Shown here piece after piece: positions 11,423 to 23,929 of a DNA stretch of 64,000 nucleotides (position 1 is the first letter of the stretch; each line of letters starts with the position of its first letter). The position numbers were made by a program, and so were the translations under genes. The stretch comes from Strongylocentrotus purpuratus (taxonomy: Eukaryota > Echinodermata > Echinoidea > Camarodonta > Strongylocentrotidae), in assembly GCF_000002235.5 (NCBI RefSeq), contig NW_022145611.1:4392754-4456753 (forward strand), given 5' to 3'. The notes beneath the pieces are model-generated. The model saw only the letters and a list, made by a program, of their open reading frames with translations. It was not told the DNA's origin and did not search any database.

Positions 11423-11621
11423 CTCAGATGGAAGATAATACCAATACGAATTGTATTATGCAACGTCTAGACATAAAGGTCGAATCTCAACTTTACTTTT
11501 CTTATTCTTCTTTTACATTTCGAAGCGGTGCATGGGATCTTAATCCTGTTTTTTTCTACTTACATCAATGCCCCCATTTAAGCATACTTTGAATCTGGTC
11601 ACGCTTCGAAAAGTTCGTGGC

Positions 11622-13437
11622 GTAGCATTTGTTGTTGTTGATGATTGTTTTCTAAAAAAAATTCAACATGTATATGAAATATGTTTCCCAATGAAATGTC
11701 AATCAAAGAAGAAAAAAGATTTGAAAAACCTTGGTTCAATGATGAATTAAGACAGCTGAACAAAAAGAAAAGCTTATATTACAAGAAATAATTGAATAAT
11801 CGTACTGCGTATAGACCTGCTGCATACAAAAAGTGTAGAAATAAGTTAACAAATTGAATTAAATATGTAAAATATAAGTATTTCAAACACGGTTTTGTAG
11901 ATGCTAAAGGTGATACTAAACACACATGGAAAATTATAAATGGTCTTTTAGGCACAAAGTCTAAGAAAAATGAAATTCCGAGTACTTTACAATATAATAA
12001 TGAAACCATTGATTATGATACAGATATATGTGAATCTTTTAACGAATACATTATCAATATAGGTCCAAAATTGACATCAACTCTTGATATTCCTACTGGC
12101 GATTTTAAACAGTATCTGAAAAAAATGAATCTACTGCTTTTTTTTTTTTTTTTTTTTTTTTTACTCCAGTCACTCCAAGAGAAATAATAAACATTGTAGA
12201 TAAATTAAAGAGTAATAAATGTAGTGGTTTTGACAGTGTTGATGTTAAGATGGTTAAAAGAGTTATACATTTGATCTGTTATCCATTATGTGCAATATTC
12301 AATTCTTCATTGGAAACTGGGATCGTACCAGATCAGTTGAAAATTGCTCAAATTATTCCTATATTTAAAAGTGGTACTAAAACTGAAATGTCCAATTATA
12401 GACCTATATCACTACTTCCAGTATTCTCTAAGATATTAGAAAGAGCTGTGTATAATTGATTATATTCCTGTTTGAATCTGCATACTATCTTGAATAATTC
12501 ACAATTTGGTTTTCGAACAGGCCACTCCACATTCTCTGCTTTAGCTGATTTTACATGCCAAGTTTCTCAAGTTTTTGACAAATCGGAAGTCATGATGGGA
12601 TTGGTTTTAGACCTCAGTAAAGCCTTTGATACTCTAGATCATAATATTATACTTGCACAATTATTCAACTACGGAATACGTGATGTGTTATTAAATTGGT
12701 TTAAGAGTTATTTATCAAACAGAAAACAATTTGTCAAAATAAAAGGTAATACTTCGTCTATACAAACAGTTGTATGTGGAGTGCCACAAGGGTCTATTTT
12801 AGGCCCGCTTTTATTTACTCTTTCTATTAATGACATTTGCAATATATCGGACAAATTAAAATATATCTTATTTGCAGACGACACCAGTGTGTTTATGTCT
12901 CATAAAAATATTCAAAGTTTACAACAGGACTTTGGTAATGAAATAAACAAGCTATTACATTGGCTTTCTTTGAATAAATTAATTTTGAATGTTAATAAAA
13001 CTAACTAAATGGTATTTACAAAACTACAAAAAATAGATTTTAATGAGGTTGATCTTCAGGTGAATAATCATGAATTCCAACGTGTATCTGTAAACAAATT
13101 CCTCGGAATAGAAATTGATTCTAAGCTTACATGGAATGAACACACTGGTGCTGTCTGCAACAAGATCTCAAAAACTACTGGCATTCTAAACAAACTTAGA
13201 TTTCTACGAAAATGTGTTTTAAGAACTTTATATAATACTTTAATTCTTCCTCATTTATATTACTGTTCTGAAGTATGGGCCATGACAAACCAAACCAATC
13301 TGAATAGGATACTCAAAATGCAAAAGAAAGCCATCCGGGTAATTTCAAATTCACACTACAGAGCTCATTTGAAACATATATTTTATAAATTAAAGCTTCT
13401 CAATGTATTTGATATCTGTAAATATTGCTCCGTTTAG
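11622..13437 (+). pseudogene. Decayed LINE reverse transcriptase, copy 1
   Basis: A second LINE family, distinct from the one at 6.2-10.4 kb. The frame carries SNYRPISLLPVFSKILE (12390-12440), QFGFRTGHST (12505), LVLDLSKAFDTLDHN (12600), CGVPQGSILGPLLF (12775) and LFADDTSVF (12870), then the C-terminal part to a stop at 13437. It is broken by an in-frame TGA at 12457-12459, a TAA at 13006-13008, further stops before 12250 and a T homopolymer near 12140-12160. No endonuclease domain remains. It is inserted in module-A-like sequence after gttcgtggc (about 11621). CR1/jockey-like by motif style. Confidence 0.85.
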
Positions 13438-13837
13438 TCTCATTTTACAACGCCCCCTATCGTCAGAGCATGGTCAGAGTCAGCAGCCTAACATGTTAGC
13501 CTATGGACGTTTTTTTTGTAAATCGTTAAAAATTCATTTTTTGTTTAAACGAAAAGCACATCCACCCCGACGTACGTTATCACTAGCTCTTTCATTGGAG
13601 CCCTCATGTCTCATTGACTTTTGAAAGTTCACCCACCGTAATTTTTCAAAATAGGTTGTAAGCTCGTCATTGCCTATAATACGCATGTGCAACAAGTCTA
13701 ACTTTGGACTCAGTTTGCCAAGCGATTTGAAGATTATAGGTCGAGCACACGAAACATAAAAAGCATGAATTATCATAGATCACTTCTGCCTATTTCATTA
13801 TGTCCATTTCATCCAACCCTCACCGTAATTTTTCAAT

Positions 13838-16075
13838 TTAGTAAGAGCAAACATTTAGCCGAGGTAAGCAAAAACCTGAATATTCATGACACACCATGGA
13901 CTATTCGGTACCGTTATTAACAGAGGGGTGCAATCGGTCATCACGTCAAACTCCCCTAATTGCCACCAAGTATTTCATATAATTATATAGTTTGGTATGT
14001 TTCTTTTACTCACTCATGAAGTATTGAATATCAATGATGGTTTAAAGAAATGTAAAAGAAATTTTAGTTGATATTTATTAACAAAGTAATTTATATTTAG
14101 CAAAGGAATCTCACATACAAAATTACTATCAAGTGTCGTCTGCTACGCCGATTGTCGCCTGCTTCGTTAAAGGCACATATTTATCGTTTGGACTGTAAAG
14201 CTACAGTCCCATATACGTCCCGGACCGTCCCGGACCATCCCGGACCCCATCCGGGGTGATCCGGGATTCGGTCCGTGTTGTCACCGTGTTGGCACCGGGG
14301 TGGTCCTGGATGGTCCTGGATGGTCCTGGATGGTCCTGGATGGTCCTGGGCGGTCCGGGAGTCGACCCCGGATGTTTTTGACGGTCAAAAACTGCCGGGG
14401 TGGTCCGGGACGGTCCGGGACAATAGTTTGATCCGGGGTGATCCGTGTAGCCACCGTGCTGGGTCCGGGGTCATCCGTAGTGGCGCCGGGGCGGTCCGTG
14501 TTGATCCGTGGCAGTCCGGGAGTGAGTTATTGACCGCCCAGGACTATCCAGGACCATCCAGGACCACCCCGGTGCCAACACGGTGTCAACACGGACCGAA
14601 TCCCGGATCACCCCGGATGGGGTCCGGGATGGTCCGGGACGGTCCGGGACGTATATGGGACTGTAGCTTAAAAGCATCACACTTTTTTGAACAAAACATC
14701 CCGGACCATCCCGGATCACCCCAGACCATGGTCCGGGATGGTCCGGAGTGGTCCGTGCTCGTCCGTGCTGGTCCGGCTTTATATGGGACTGGGGCTAAAG
14801 GTATACCAGGGAGATTTGTATTTTCCTGCAGTACAACGTATAGCAGGAAAATGTTGTATATGCGGATCCTTTAATGATTACGTAATGGAAGTGGCGAGGC
14901 GGTATGGTTTGAATAACTTAGGCAGGTGAAAGTTATTGTATTGAGAAGGAAAGGAATGTTCAGAAAGGCATAGAGAGGGAAGTGGGCGTGGTAGCCATTC
15001 TAGCTTTGCACCTACATCAGTACGAGAATACACCCGACGGCGCGGTGGCCTGTACTTAAAGCGCGCGAACACATCACACCCAATGGCATACACCCGGTAC
15101 CCTGCAACACAGTGGAACATTCTAAGAAATTAAAAAATTATCTACAAAATGGACCTCTTGAATCATATGAGAAGTAACTTACCCTATTCTGATGACTTCA
15201 ATGAATGTCAAGATAACAATGGCTGCTTTTCCATCCAAAAATAAAACTAGTTTGCAATTAGAAATAGTCAATTTCTCGATAACTTCACAAAATTTAGTAA
15301 GAGCAAACATTTAGCCGAGGTAAGCAAAAACCTGAATATTCATGACACACCATGGACTATTCGGTACCGTTATTAACAGAGGGGTGCAATCGGTCATCAC
15401 GTCAAACTCCCCTAATTGCCACCAAGTATTTCATATAATTATATAGTTTGGTATGTTTCTTTTACTCACTCATGAAGTATTGAATATCAATGATGGTTTA
15501 AAGAAATGTAAAAGAAATTTTAGTTGATATTTATTAACAAAGTAATTTATATTTAGCAAAGGAATCTCACATACAAAATTACTATCAAGTGTCGTCTGCT
15601 ACGCCGATTGTCGCCTGCTTCGTTAAAGGCACATATTTATCGTTTGGACTGTAAGGTATACCAGGGAGATTTGTATTTTCCTGCAGTACAACGTATAGCA
15701 GGAAAATGTTGTATATGCGGATCCTTTAATGATTACGTAATGGAAGTAGCGAGGCGGTATGGTTTGAATAACTTAGGCAGGTGAAAGTTATTGTATTGAG
15801 AAGGAAAGGAATGTTCAGAAAGGCATAGAGAGGGAAGTGGGCGTGGTAGCCATTCTAGCTTTGCACCTACATCAGTACGAGAATACACCCGACGGCGCGG
15901 TGGCCTGTACTTAAAGCGCGCGAACACATCACACCCAATGGCATACACCCGGTACCCTGCAACCCTATTCTGATGACTTCAATGAATGTCAAGATAACAA
16001 TGGCTGCTTTTCCATCCAAAAATAAAACTAGTTTGCAATTAGAAATAGTCAATTTCTCGATAACTTCACAAAATA
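13838..16075. repeat. Local tandem duplication inside module B1
   Basis: A segment beginning tttagtaagagcaaacatttagcc occurs at about 13838 and again at about 15293. Without the 598-bp hairpin insertion the period is about 857 bp. Copy 2 of the segmental duplication has this segment once (from about 24330). The second local copy lacks about 80 bp around 15963, where a short direct repeat may have mediated deletion. A conserved minus-strand frame (14878-15120, 15733-15948, 24770-25012) is not recognised. Confidence 0.8.
14199..14796. mobile_element. GC-rich hairpin element with CAGTCCCATAT termini
   Basis: Begins AGCTACAGTCCCATATACG and ends with the imperfect inverse ATATGGGACTGGGGCT. It is absent at the two equivalent sites (about 15650 and 24688), where gactgtaaggtatacc is uninterrupted, so it inserted late. 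An inner part, 14199-14668, is an almost perfect palindrome with arms of about 120 bp around tandem ggtcctggat units. The interior is built from variants of GGTCCGGGAT. TAA may be the target duplication. It would form a very stable hairpin, and the long reading frame across it is an artefact. Confidence 0.8.
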
Positions 16076-16089
16076 TATTTGCCGCCGCA

Positions 16090-17361
16090 TTCAATATGAC
16101 GTCATTGACAGCTGATTTGCTAGTTTGGAAGTGACGTCGAACGAGCTATGTTTGTGCTGCAGTGATCGAGCGAGCGAAAATGAGACAATCGGAGCAATAT
16201 GCTCCCAATTTTTTAATTATTAATAATTATTGCCAATTTTATATTGAATTAAAGTGCCGTGTAAACGTTTTACTTAAATTACACATTTGCTTATTATATG
16301 AATTTTCAAAATAATTTAGAATGTAACAAATTTAATACCAATTTAATTTACTGGATATATTTGTAGGAATAATGCATTATTACCATCACTCAATTTAGGT
16401 TTACTGTCTCTCTCTTTCTTTCATTATCTTTCTCAATTTTAATTGTTGAATAATACGTTGATGTCAGTTGATATATGATTATTGGTCCTGTGAAGTCCTA
16501 TGTACCTTATAATTAAGTTTAAATGCGATTGCTCTTGAGTGTTTTTTTTTCTTTCTTCTTTTCATATCTATGTATTTAAAGTGTTAATTTATACAGTTTT
16601 ATTGTACAAAGTATATATACATATAACTATGTTGTGACCCATTTATATGCCTGCCTTTTTTACTGTATGAAATCCAACTTATGGTTGCAATAAATGAATG
16701 ATTTAATTTAAAAACGAGTATACAGTATAGTCGTGATACAGGCCCCATGTTCGTGTTGTAGATCATGCAACGCCGTTGCGCGGGGTCTGTAGTAGTCTCG
16801 TATAGTTTGCTCGTGATACAGGCCCCGCAACTATATCACGAGAATGCCCATTTGGTACCAGGCATACTCGTGATATATACTAGTATAGTAATTAAGTTAA
16901 AAAGCAAATATTGCGGAGCGATTAAAAAATTGAGAACGAACATGCACGTGGTAGATATGATAATGCATATCTGCGATCACGACTGCATCACCAATCTCTA
17001 GCTAGCTATAGCATAGAAATAAAGATCGGTTAGCGCGCTGCATGTAATTTCTATGACATGCAATGAGGGGTATGATTGGTTAACATTATTGTGTTTTACT
17101 TACGGTACTAAATTAGATAGGCAATTGCGTTGATGAAAACTAAAGAGCTTACGTTGGTAAAATAATGTTAAAAATTAGTATACGTTAGCTTTACATCGTT
17201 TTAGTATCGTAACTGTTAAGTAACGCAAACACTACTCTGCAAAATCATTGGCTACTAAGCGTACGTTATTGTTTCCTTAGTGATTACGTTACTAGTTAAG
17301 TTTATGGCGGCGATGGCCTTCCATATACTAATGCTTACAAACGTCCTCGTGTACTAGTACA
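16090..17361. other. Module B non-coding stretch with CRE-like sites
   Basis: Equivalent to 25190-26472. It contains TGACGTCA-like octamers (atgacgtcattg near 16097, gtgacgtcga near 16131) and repeated ctcgtgatacaggcccc with its near-inverse tatcacgag (16797-16845). The short frames are not supported. Whether the CRE-like sites mark an old promoter is speculative. Confidence 0.4.
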
Positions 17362-17649
17362 CAGTGGCGTACGCAGGATTTTTTCAAGGGGGGGGGGGTT
17401 AAAATTGGGTCAAAAATTTCGCAACGACTCGGGGGGGGGGGTCCCGAAATTCGAAATTTTGGCCCATCGACATTCCGTTCCGTTGGGGGAGGGTAAGGTC
17501 ATCTTTTTTAGGTCATCTTTAAGTTTTTATTTAAAAACAAAAACAAAACACTCAAAAGGGGGGGGGGTATCCCAAAAACATACACATAACAATAGATCAA
17601 GGGGGCGTTTAACCCCAACCCCCCCCCCCCCACCCTGCGTACGCGCCTG
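17362..17649. mobile_element. hAT-like MITE, copy 1
   Basis: Termini CAGTGGCGTACGCAGG and CCTGCGTACGCGCCTG are inverted. The flanks CTAGTACA and CTATTACA make an 8-bp duplication with one mismatch, which fits hAT transposition. The interior is G runs and C runs with no transposase. The same insertion is in duplication copy 2, so it predates the duplication. Confidence 0.85.
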
Positions 17650-17939
17650 CTATTACATGTGAATAAGAGAAAGTACGCACGCCGCACGTCTGTGAAGTAG
17701 GGAAAATGCAAATTCATATGACCACTAGTCTTGGTGCCAATATATGCTACCATTTTATTTGGACTTCTGGATTTTGGAGGCGTCTTGGTGTTTTTGTTTT
17801 TTGTCGTCTAACTTGTCTCGGATAAGATTATCAGTATGGTATGTTATTATGTAATTAAGATCTGTTGAATTCAAAGACATTAGTGAGTGTCAGTGCAGTG
17901 AGTGTTGAATGGTATTTAGATCACAACATGACTTAAAAA

Positions 17940-19786
17940 CTAGAAATGCAATCGTGTCAGAACGATGTGCGTGCAATGACGCCGTGTTTCTACGTGTCAA
18001 ACGAAAGAGCTTCTCTCGGACTATCCAGAGCAATTTGCACGAAGTCTGTAGCTTCTGTGATATTGGAGATAGGTAGGGCGAAAGAAAGGCATCAACAGTG
18101 ACCTTGATGGGATGGTACTATGCCTACGAAGTTTGAAAGAAATTGGGATAGGGGAACGAACCTAGAAAGGGCTCGCAAGCACTGCGTGCACAAACCAATG
18201 GGATTTGGTGCATGTTTGACATTGCAATCAAGTTCGTTCTGGGGGCCAAAAGCGTGAACCCGATATGCCCCATAGACAATGCGTGTAATGAATGGGCGGA
18301 AAACGTGCAGATCTGTATTATGACCGGAGTTAAATTGTTTTTTCTCTCTCTCTTTACGTCTCTTTATGGGCCGTATTTGGTATCATTAGAAAGAGAATTT
18401 CATGGTTGTTATTGTAAACCACTCTCTTTTTTTCTATGATAATCCTATCGAAACACGTGATGTAAAATAGATTTATAGGACAAAAAGGCGTCTTAAATGG
18501 CCCCCTTGACCAATTTAAAAAATCCGGCCAAGAGGTGCCCTGCGTATTGGAACTCGGCATGTCACTGCAAATTTTCAAGGAAAAAAAAGGACGTTTAAGG
18601 GGCGAAAAGCAGTCTGAAAAAATGACGTCATAGCCGAAACGTGTTAGGTTCGGGCGGAAACTCGGCGGAATTCGTGTAGTGATCTTTGTTCAAATGCGAT
18701 TTACTCACAATTTTCTGTGTGAACATATATAATACTTGGTATCATCCGAAAGGGCACTTCATTGCGGTCAGTTTGACACCATTGTTGACTGCGCGCAATG
18801 TATTGCGCGCATTGAACGCGCTATTACGTAATCCATAGTAAATTCATCATTTTTGGCGATAACTTTGCGCTGACATATTTGAATTTTACCAAACTTGGTA
18901 AACAGTTGTCACATATATGGATACATATGTCTGCAAAGTTTCATTGATGTAGGTATAACGATCGCCATTTTAGAGCAAGTTGAAGTTATTTCGGAATTTT
19001 CTTGAAAATGGCGAATTTGGAGGGCAATTTTCTCAAATTTGGTCAGTGATAGGGTATATAATTTTGTATATGGCTGGAAAGGGCATATCTTCAAGTATCT
19101 AAATCCAAAAAAGGGTACGGGTTTGCCAAGCCATTATGGAGATACGGCCACAGACAGAAAGCCAATTCCCAGAACTTTAGAGGGCGCTATTTATGTTGTG
19201 CAAAGCCATTGGAGCGTGAAATTTGGCATGGCTATGTGCAATTATGAGATAAAGATACTGTGAGATTTAAATACAAAACGGAATTTATATGAGAAAGTTA
19301 TGGTAGTTTTAGATTATTTAGGGGTCCATTTTTCAAGAACTTGAGAGATTTTTGACGGAGTCGGTTTTAGATTTGAATTTCGAGTATGAAGATGGCATTT
19401 TGAAGGTCAAGTCATTTGTCGCAGATGAAAGAACATCTCTCGGACTATCTAGAGGAATTTGATAGAAGATTGTAGGATCTATGATAGTAGAGATAGGAAG
19501 GAAGATATAAAGGCCTTAAAATGGACCAGAAACGGACAAAATGGCGCCTGGACGGTCATGCATGAGTGATTTCGAAAATCGAAGAATGTAGTGACCTTGA
19601 TGAGATGTTAGAGACTATGCCTATGAAATTTGAAAGGAAAAGGACATGAGGAAAGCACCTAACTAGGAATAACAAGCACTACGTGCAAAACGAATGGGAT
19701 TTTTGGACGATAAGGAAAAGGAGGAAAAGGAGAATATTAATGGGGCAGAATGTGAACGAAAACAAGGCAATGACGAAGGTCGTCAT
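17940..19786. repeat. 1.85-kb segment present only in copy 1
   Basis: Copy 2 joins directly across this point (near 27060). Two diverged direct copies of a ~200-bp unit lie near its ends (about 18008-18210 and 19430-19705), sharing tctcggactatc, gtgaccttgatg, actatgcctac and caagcactgcgtgca. No inverted termini or reading frame are recognised. It may be an insertion into copy 1 or a loss from copy 2. Confidence 0.65.
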
Positions 19787-20480
19787 TGCAAAAATACGTA
19801 GAACTTACTTACTGAGGCGGCGAGGGTACCTACAATGTACCAGCACAGCACAGCTGCAGCCTGGCTGCCCCGCCCCGACAGCGTCTCTATTACGGAAGGT
19901 AATATTTGAATATAGACCCTATGAATATTTGCGTTGGTACGGTGAGGTGGAGATCAAATTCAAAATTAAATCGGCCAGATTCTGGACTAAATTAACCAGT
20001 ATATCGCAATGATTATGGAGAAGTTACGACCTGGGTAGTCATTCGTTTACGGTAAGCCTCCCGATTTTGTCGCAATATCACTTATTTAAAGTAGACTAAA
20101 CTTAGCTTTGCATTTGTAATTTTTGTATGAAATCTCATATTTGATAAATTATCGCATCAGATTCTGTGTGCGTGCGTATCATGAATATTGATGACTAGCG
20201 CATGACGTATAGGTCCTATTGAGCCAATCAAATGCAGCGACAGGATAAAACCTTACGGGGAAAAAAAGACACGCCCCGGCACCGGCAGGTGCTGAGCTAG
20301 CCCGAATTTTCTGTCTCTTTCGTCCGTTAAGCCTCTTAGGGTACGTTTATGCTCAATTTTAAAGGCAGAATGAGCGATTTGAAACGCTCATCGTAAAGGC
20401 TCATCGTAATCGCAGTTCCACGGTGTATTGTTTATGCTCACTTCTCTGGCTCCTCCAGGCACGATTCTGGCTCAGAGCCT

Positions 20481-22090
20481 TCTCCTTCATCTTTTTGTTC
20501 TTGTACTTATTATCATTTCTATCATCAGTTTAAAGTTGTTAATATTATCATCATTATTATCTTTAAAAGTTTTTTTGCTTATCTGTCTGTAAATATTACT
20601 ACTTTAACTCATTAATTTTATACATGACTGTCCGGGACCCCACTTGAAAATAAGCTCTCGAGTTTGCGTGGGCTATCCTGTTCAAGCTGACTTCATTTTG
20701 ATCTGTTATTCTTGTATATTGTTGTATGTTGGAAGCTTGGCGAATATAAATCAATCAATCAATCAGGAGTATATTCCTCGTGGTGTAAGTCCCGTCCTTT
20801 GGGAAATTTGATGATCTTAACTCGCAAGGGGAACTCGCACCACGAGGAATATATCAACAGTTTTATCGTGTTTTAAGTCAGATTCTTTTGATATTAGCGA
20901 TAAACTATAACAGCAAATGTTCATTTAACACCTCTAGGTAAATTGAATATGATCAAAAATATGACCCTAAACACTATAAAACTGTCTCTATATTCCTCGT
21001 AGTACGAGTCCCCCTTACGTGTATAACAAAAAGTTTTTTAAAAAGGAGAATTTTCTCACGAATTATGAAAAAAGAGCTCTTACCCCCTCCCCCCCCCCCC
21101 CTCCCCCGCTTATTCACCGGCTGGCTGAGCCACCGCTAAAAGTCCCCTCCAATATTGGCTAATAAAGAAGGGGAAAAAATAGTGCTCTTACAATATTAAG
21201 CGAAAGATAATCATAACTTTTGGCTGCCTTACCGAATAGCTCAACAATATATTTCCCTGTTTTTTTTTAAAGATAGTTTTTGAGCATCATTTTAGTGAAT
21301 AGAAAACCGTTTAGAATGCGAAATTCGATTGAAGTTCTCTTACGCACACTTTCCTCCGTGAAATGCATTTTTAAAAAAAATCGTTTTCGAGGGTTGCCAA
21401 TGAAAAATGAATAAACAGTAGAAAGAGACCCTAAATAAAGAAATAAACAGCTTGGTCGGTAAGGCATTAAATTCAAAAACCCGGACAGCTTTATCTTTAT
21501 TATCCATATAAATAACGTCTATTATCACTCTCAGATGGAAGATAATACCAATACGAAATGCATTAAGCACGTCTAGACATAAAGGTCGAATCATCAACTT
21601 TATTTTTCTTATTCTTCTTTTACATTTCGAAGCGTTGCATGGGATCTTAATCCTGTCTTTGTACATACATCAATGCCCCCATTTAAGCATACTTTGAATC
21701 TGGTCACGCTCCGAAAAGTTCGTGGCCTAGAATCTTGTTTCTTTTGATGATCAAATAAAGAAAGCACCCTTTATAGATCAGGGAGAGTGTAAAAAGAAAG
21801 CACACAGTAGGAGCAGTGCAATTTAAATATCAAGGGATGGATTAGAGTTTATTTCTAAAAAGAGTCCTTTCATTTCATTTAAGAAATAACCTCTCTTTAT
21901 ATCTTAGAGACACTTTCTCTTGAAAGTCAAATAATCTCGAGAGCATCTTGAGGCTCCGCCCCGGAACCCCCGATAGGGGCTTTGCCAGTCCCCTAAAGCT
22001 GTGTCATATTGTACGGATCCATTAGAAAGCAAAATAATTCGTATATATATATGTATACATACATATATATAGATATATATATATATATAT
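20481..22090. repeat. Duplicated module A, copy 2
   Basis: Begins with a ~280-bp LINE 3' tail (ends near 20763 in aatcaatcaatcaatc), shorter than in copy 1. It then repeats the cctcgtggtg foldback, the poly-C tract and the conserved 5447-5870-like stretch. It ends in an AT microsatellite that runs into module B2, which is the empty site of the full-length LINE. Confidence 0.8.
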
Positions 22091-22484
22091 AGTTCTCCTT
22101 TGCACACTTTCCTCTGTGAAATGCATAATAAATTCGTTTTCGAGGGTTGGCAATGAAAATAGATAAACAGTAGAAACAGACCATGATTAAAGAAATAAAC
22201 AGCTTGGTCGATTTGTTTTGAAGCATTATCTTCAAAAACCCAGACAGGTTAAACTGTATTATCCTTAAAATAACGTCTATAATCACTCTCAGATGGAAGA
22301 TAATACCAATACGAATTGTATTATGCAACGTCTAGACATAAAGGTCGAATCTCAACTTTACTTTTCTTATTCTTCTTTTACATTTCGAAGCGGTGCATGG
22401 GATCTTAATCCTGTTTTTTCTACTTACATCAATGCCCCCATTTAAGCATACTTTGAATCTGGTCACGCTTCGAAAAGTTCGTGG

Positions 22485-23929
22485 CGTAGCATTTGTTGTT
22501 GTTGATGATTGTTTTCTAAAAAAAATTCAACATGTATATGAAATATGTTTCCCAATGAAATGTCAATCAAAGAAGAAAAAAGATTTGAAAAACCTTGGTT
22601 CAATGAGGAATTAAGACAGCTGAACAAAAAGAAAAGCTTATATTACAAGAAATAATTGAATAATCGTACTGCGTATAGCCTTGCTGCATACCAAAAGTGT
22701 AGAAATAAGTTAACAAATTGAATTAAATATGTAAAATATAAGTATTTCAAACAAGGTTTTGTAGATGCTAAAGGTGATACTAAACAAACATGGAAAATTA
22801 TAAATGGTCTTTTAGGCACAAAGTCTAAGAAAAATGAAATTCCGAGTACTTTACAATATAATAATGAAACCATTGATTATGATACAGATATATGTGAATC
22901 TTTTAACGAATACATTATCAATATAGGTCCAAAATTGACATCAACTCTTGATATTCCTACTGGCGATTTTAAACAGTATCTGAACAAAATGAATCTACTG
23001 CTTTTTTTTTTTATTTTTTTTTTACTCCAGTCACTCCAAGAGAAATAATAAACATTGTAGATAAATTAAAGAGTAATAAATGTAGTGGTTTTGACAGTGT
23101 TGATGTTAAGATGGTTAAAAGAGTTATACATTTGATCTGTTATCCATTATGTGCAATATTCAATTCTTCATTGGAAACTGGGATCGTACCAGATCAGTTG
23201 AAAATTGCTCAAATTATTCCTATATTTAAAAGTGGTACTAAAACTGAAATGTCCAATTATAGACCTATATCACTACTTCCAGTATTCTCTAAGATATTAG
23301 AAAGAGCTGTGTATAATTGATTATATTCCTGTTTGAATCTGCATACTATCTTGAATAATTCACAATTTGGTTTTCGAACAGGCCACTCCACATTCTCTGC
23401 TTTAGCTGATTTTACATGCCAAGTTTCTCAAGTTTTTGACAAATCGGAAGTCATGATGGGATTGGTTTTAGACCTCAGTAAAGCCTTTGATACTCTAGAT
23501 CATAATATTATACTTGCACAATTATTCAATTTTAATGAGGTTGATCTTCAGGTGAATAATCATGAATTCCAACGTGTATCTGTAAACAAATTCCTCGGAA
23601 TAGAAATTGATTCTAAGCTTACATGGAATGAACACACTGGTGCTGTCTGCAACAAGATCTCAAAAACTACTGGCATTCTAAACAAACTTAGATTTCTACG
23701 AAAATGTGTTTTAAGAACTTTATATAATACTTTAATTCTTCCTCATTTATATTACTGTTCTGAAGTATGGGCCATGACAAACCAAACCAATCTGAATAGG
23801 ATACTCAAAATGCAAAAGAAAGCCATCCGGGTAATTTCAAATTCACACTACAGAGCTCATTTGAAACATATATTTTATAAATTAAAGCTTCTCAATGTAT
23901 TTGATATCTGTAAATATTGCTCCGTTTAG
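22485..23929 (+). pseudogene. Decayed LINE reverse transcriptase, copy 2
   Basis: Duplicate of 11622-13437 with the same early stops and the same TGA after ERAVYN. Relative to copy 1, bases equivalent to 12669-13037 (369 bp, 123 codons) are missing. The reading frame is kept, but the GVPQG and FADD catalytic motifs are gone. It is dead on two counts. Confidence 0.85.

Larger units (their letters stand above)
10425..20480. repeat. Tandem segmental duplication, copy 1 (modules B1 and C1)
   Basis: Matches 22091-27745 in the same order and orientation, nearly identical by eye outside insertions and deletions. Module B runs 10425-17940 and module C 19787-20480. Copy 1 differs from copy 2 by a 795-bp foldback insertion, a 598-bp hairpin insertion, a local tandem duplication and a 1.85-kb segment (17940-19786). 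With the A modules the overall layout is A-B-C, A-B-C, A. No host gene is recognisable inside. Confidence 0.85.

Noticed and set aside
14275-14874. 199-codon open frame
   Set aside because: It lies across the GC-rich hairpin element. Its Gly/Pro/Trp-rich translation simply reads the GGTCCTGGAT repeats, and a mirror frame exists on the other strand.
14878-15120. Cys- and Arg-containing minus-strand frame present in three copies, first taken for a THAP-like zinc finger
   Set aside because: The C-x2-4-C and C-x2-H spacing of THAP is not met, and its repetition reflects the local and segmental duplications.
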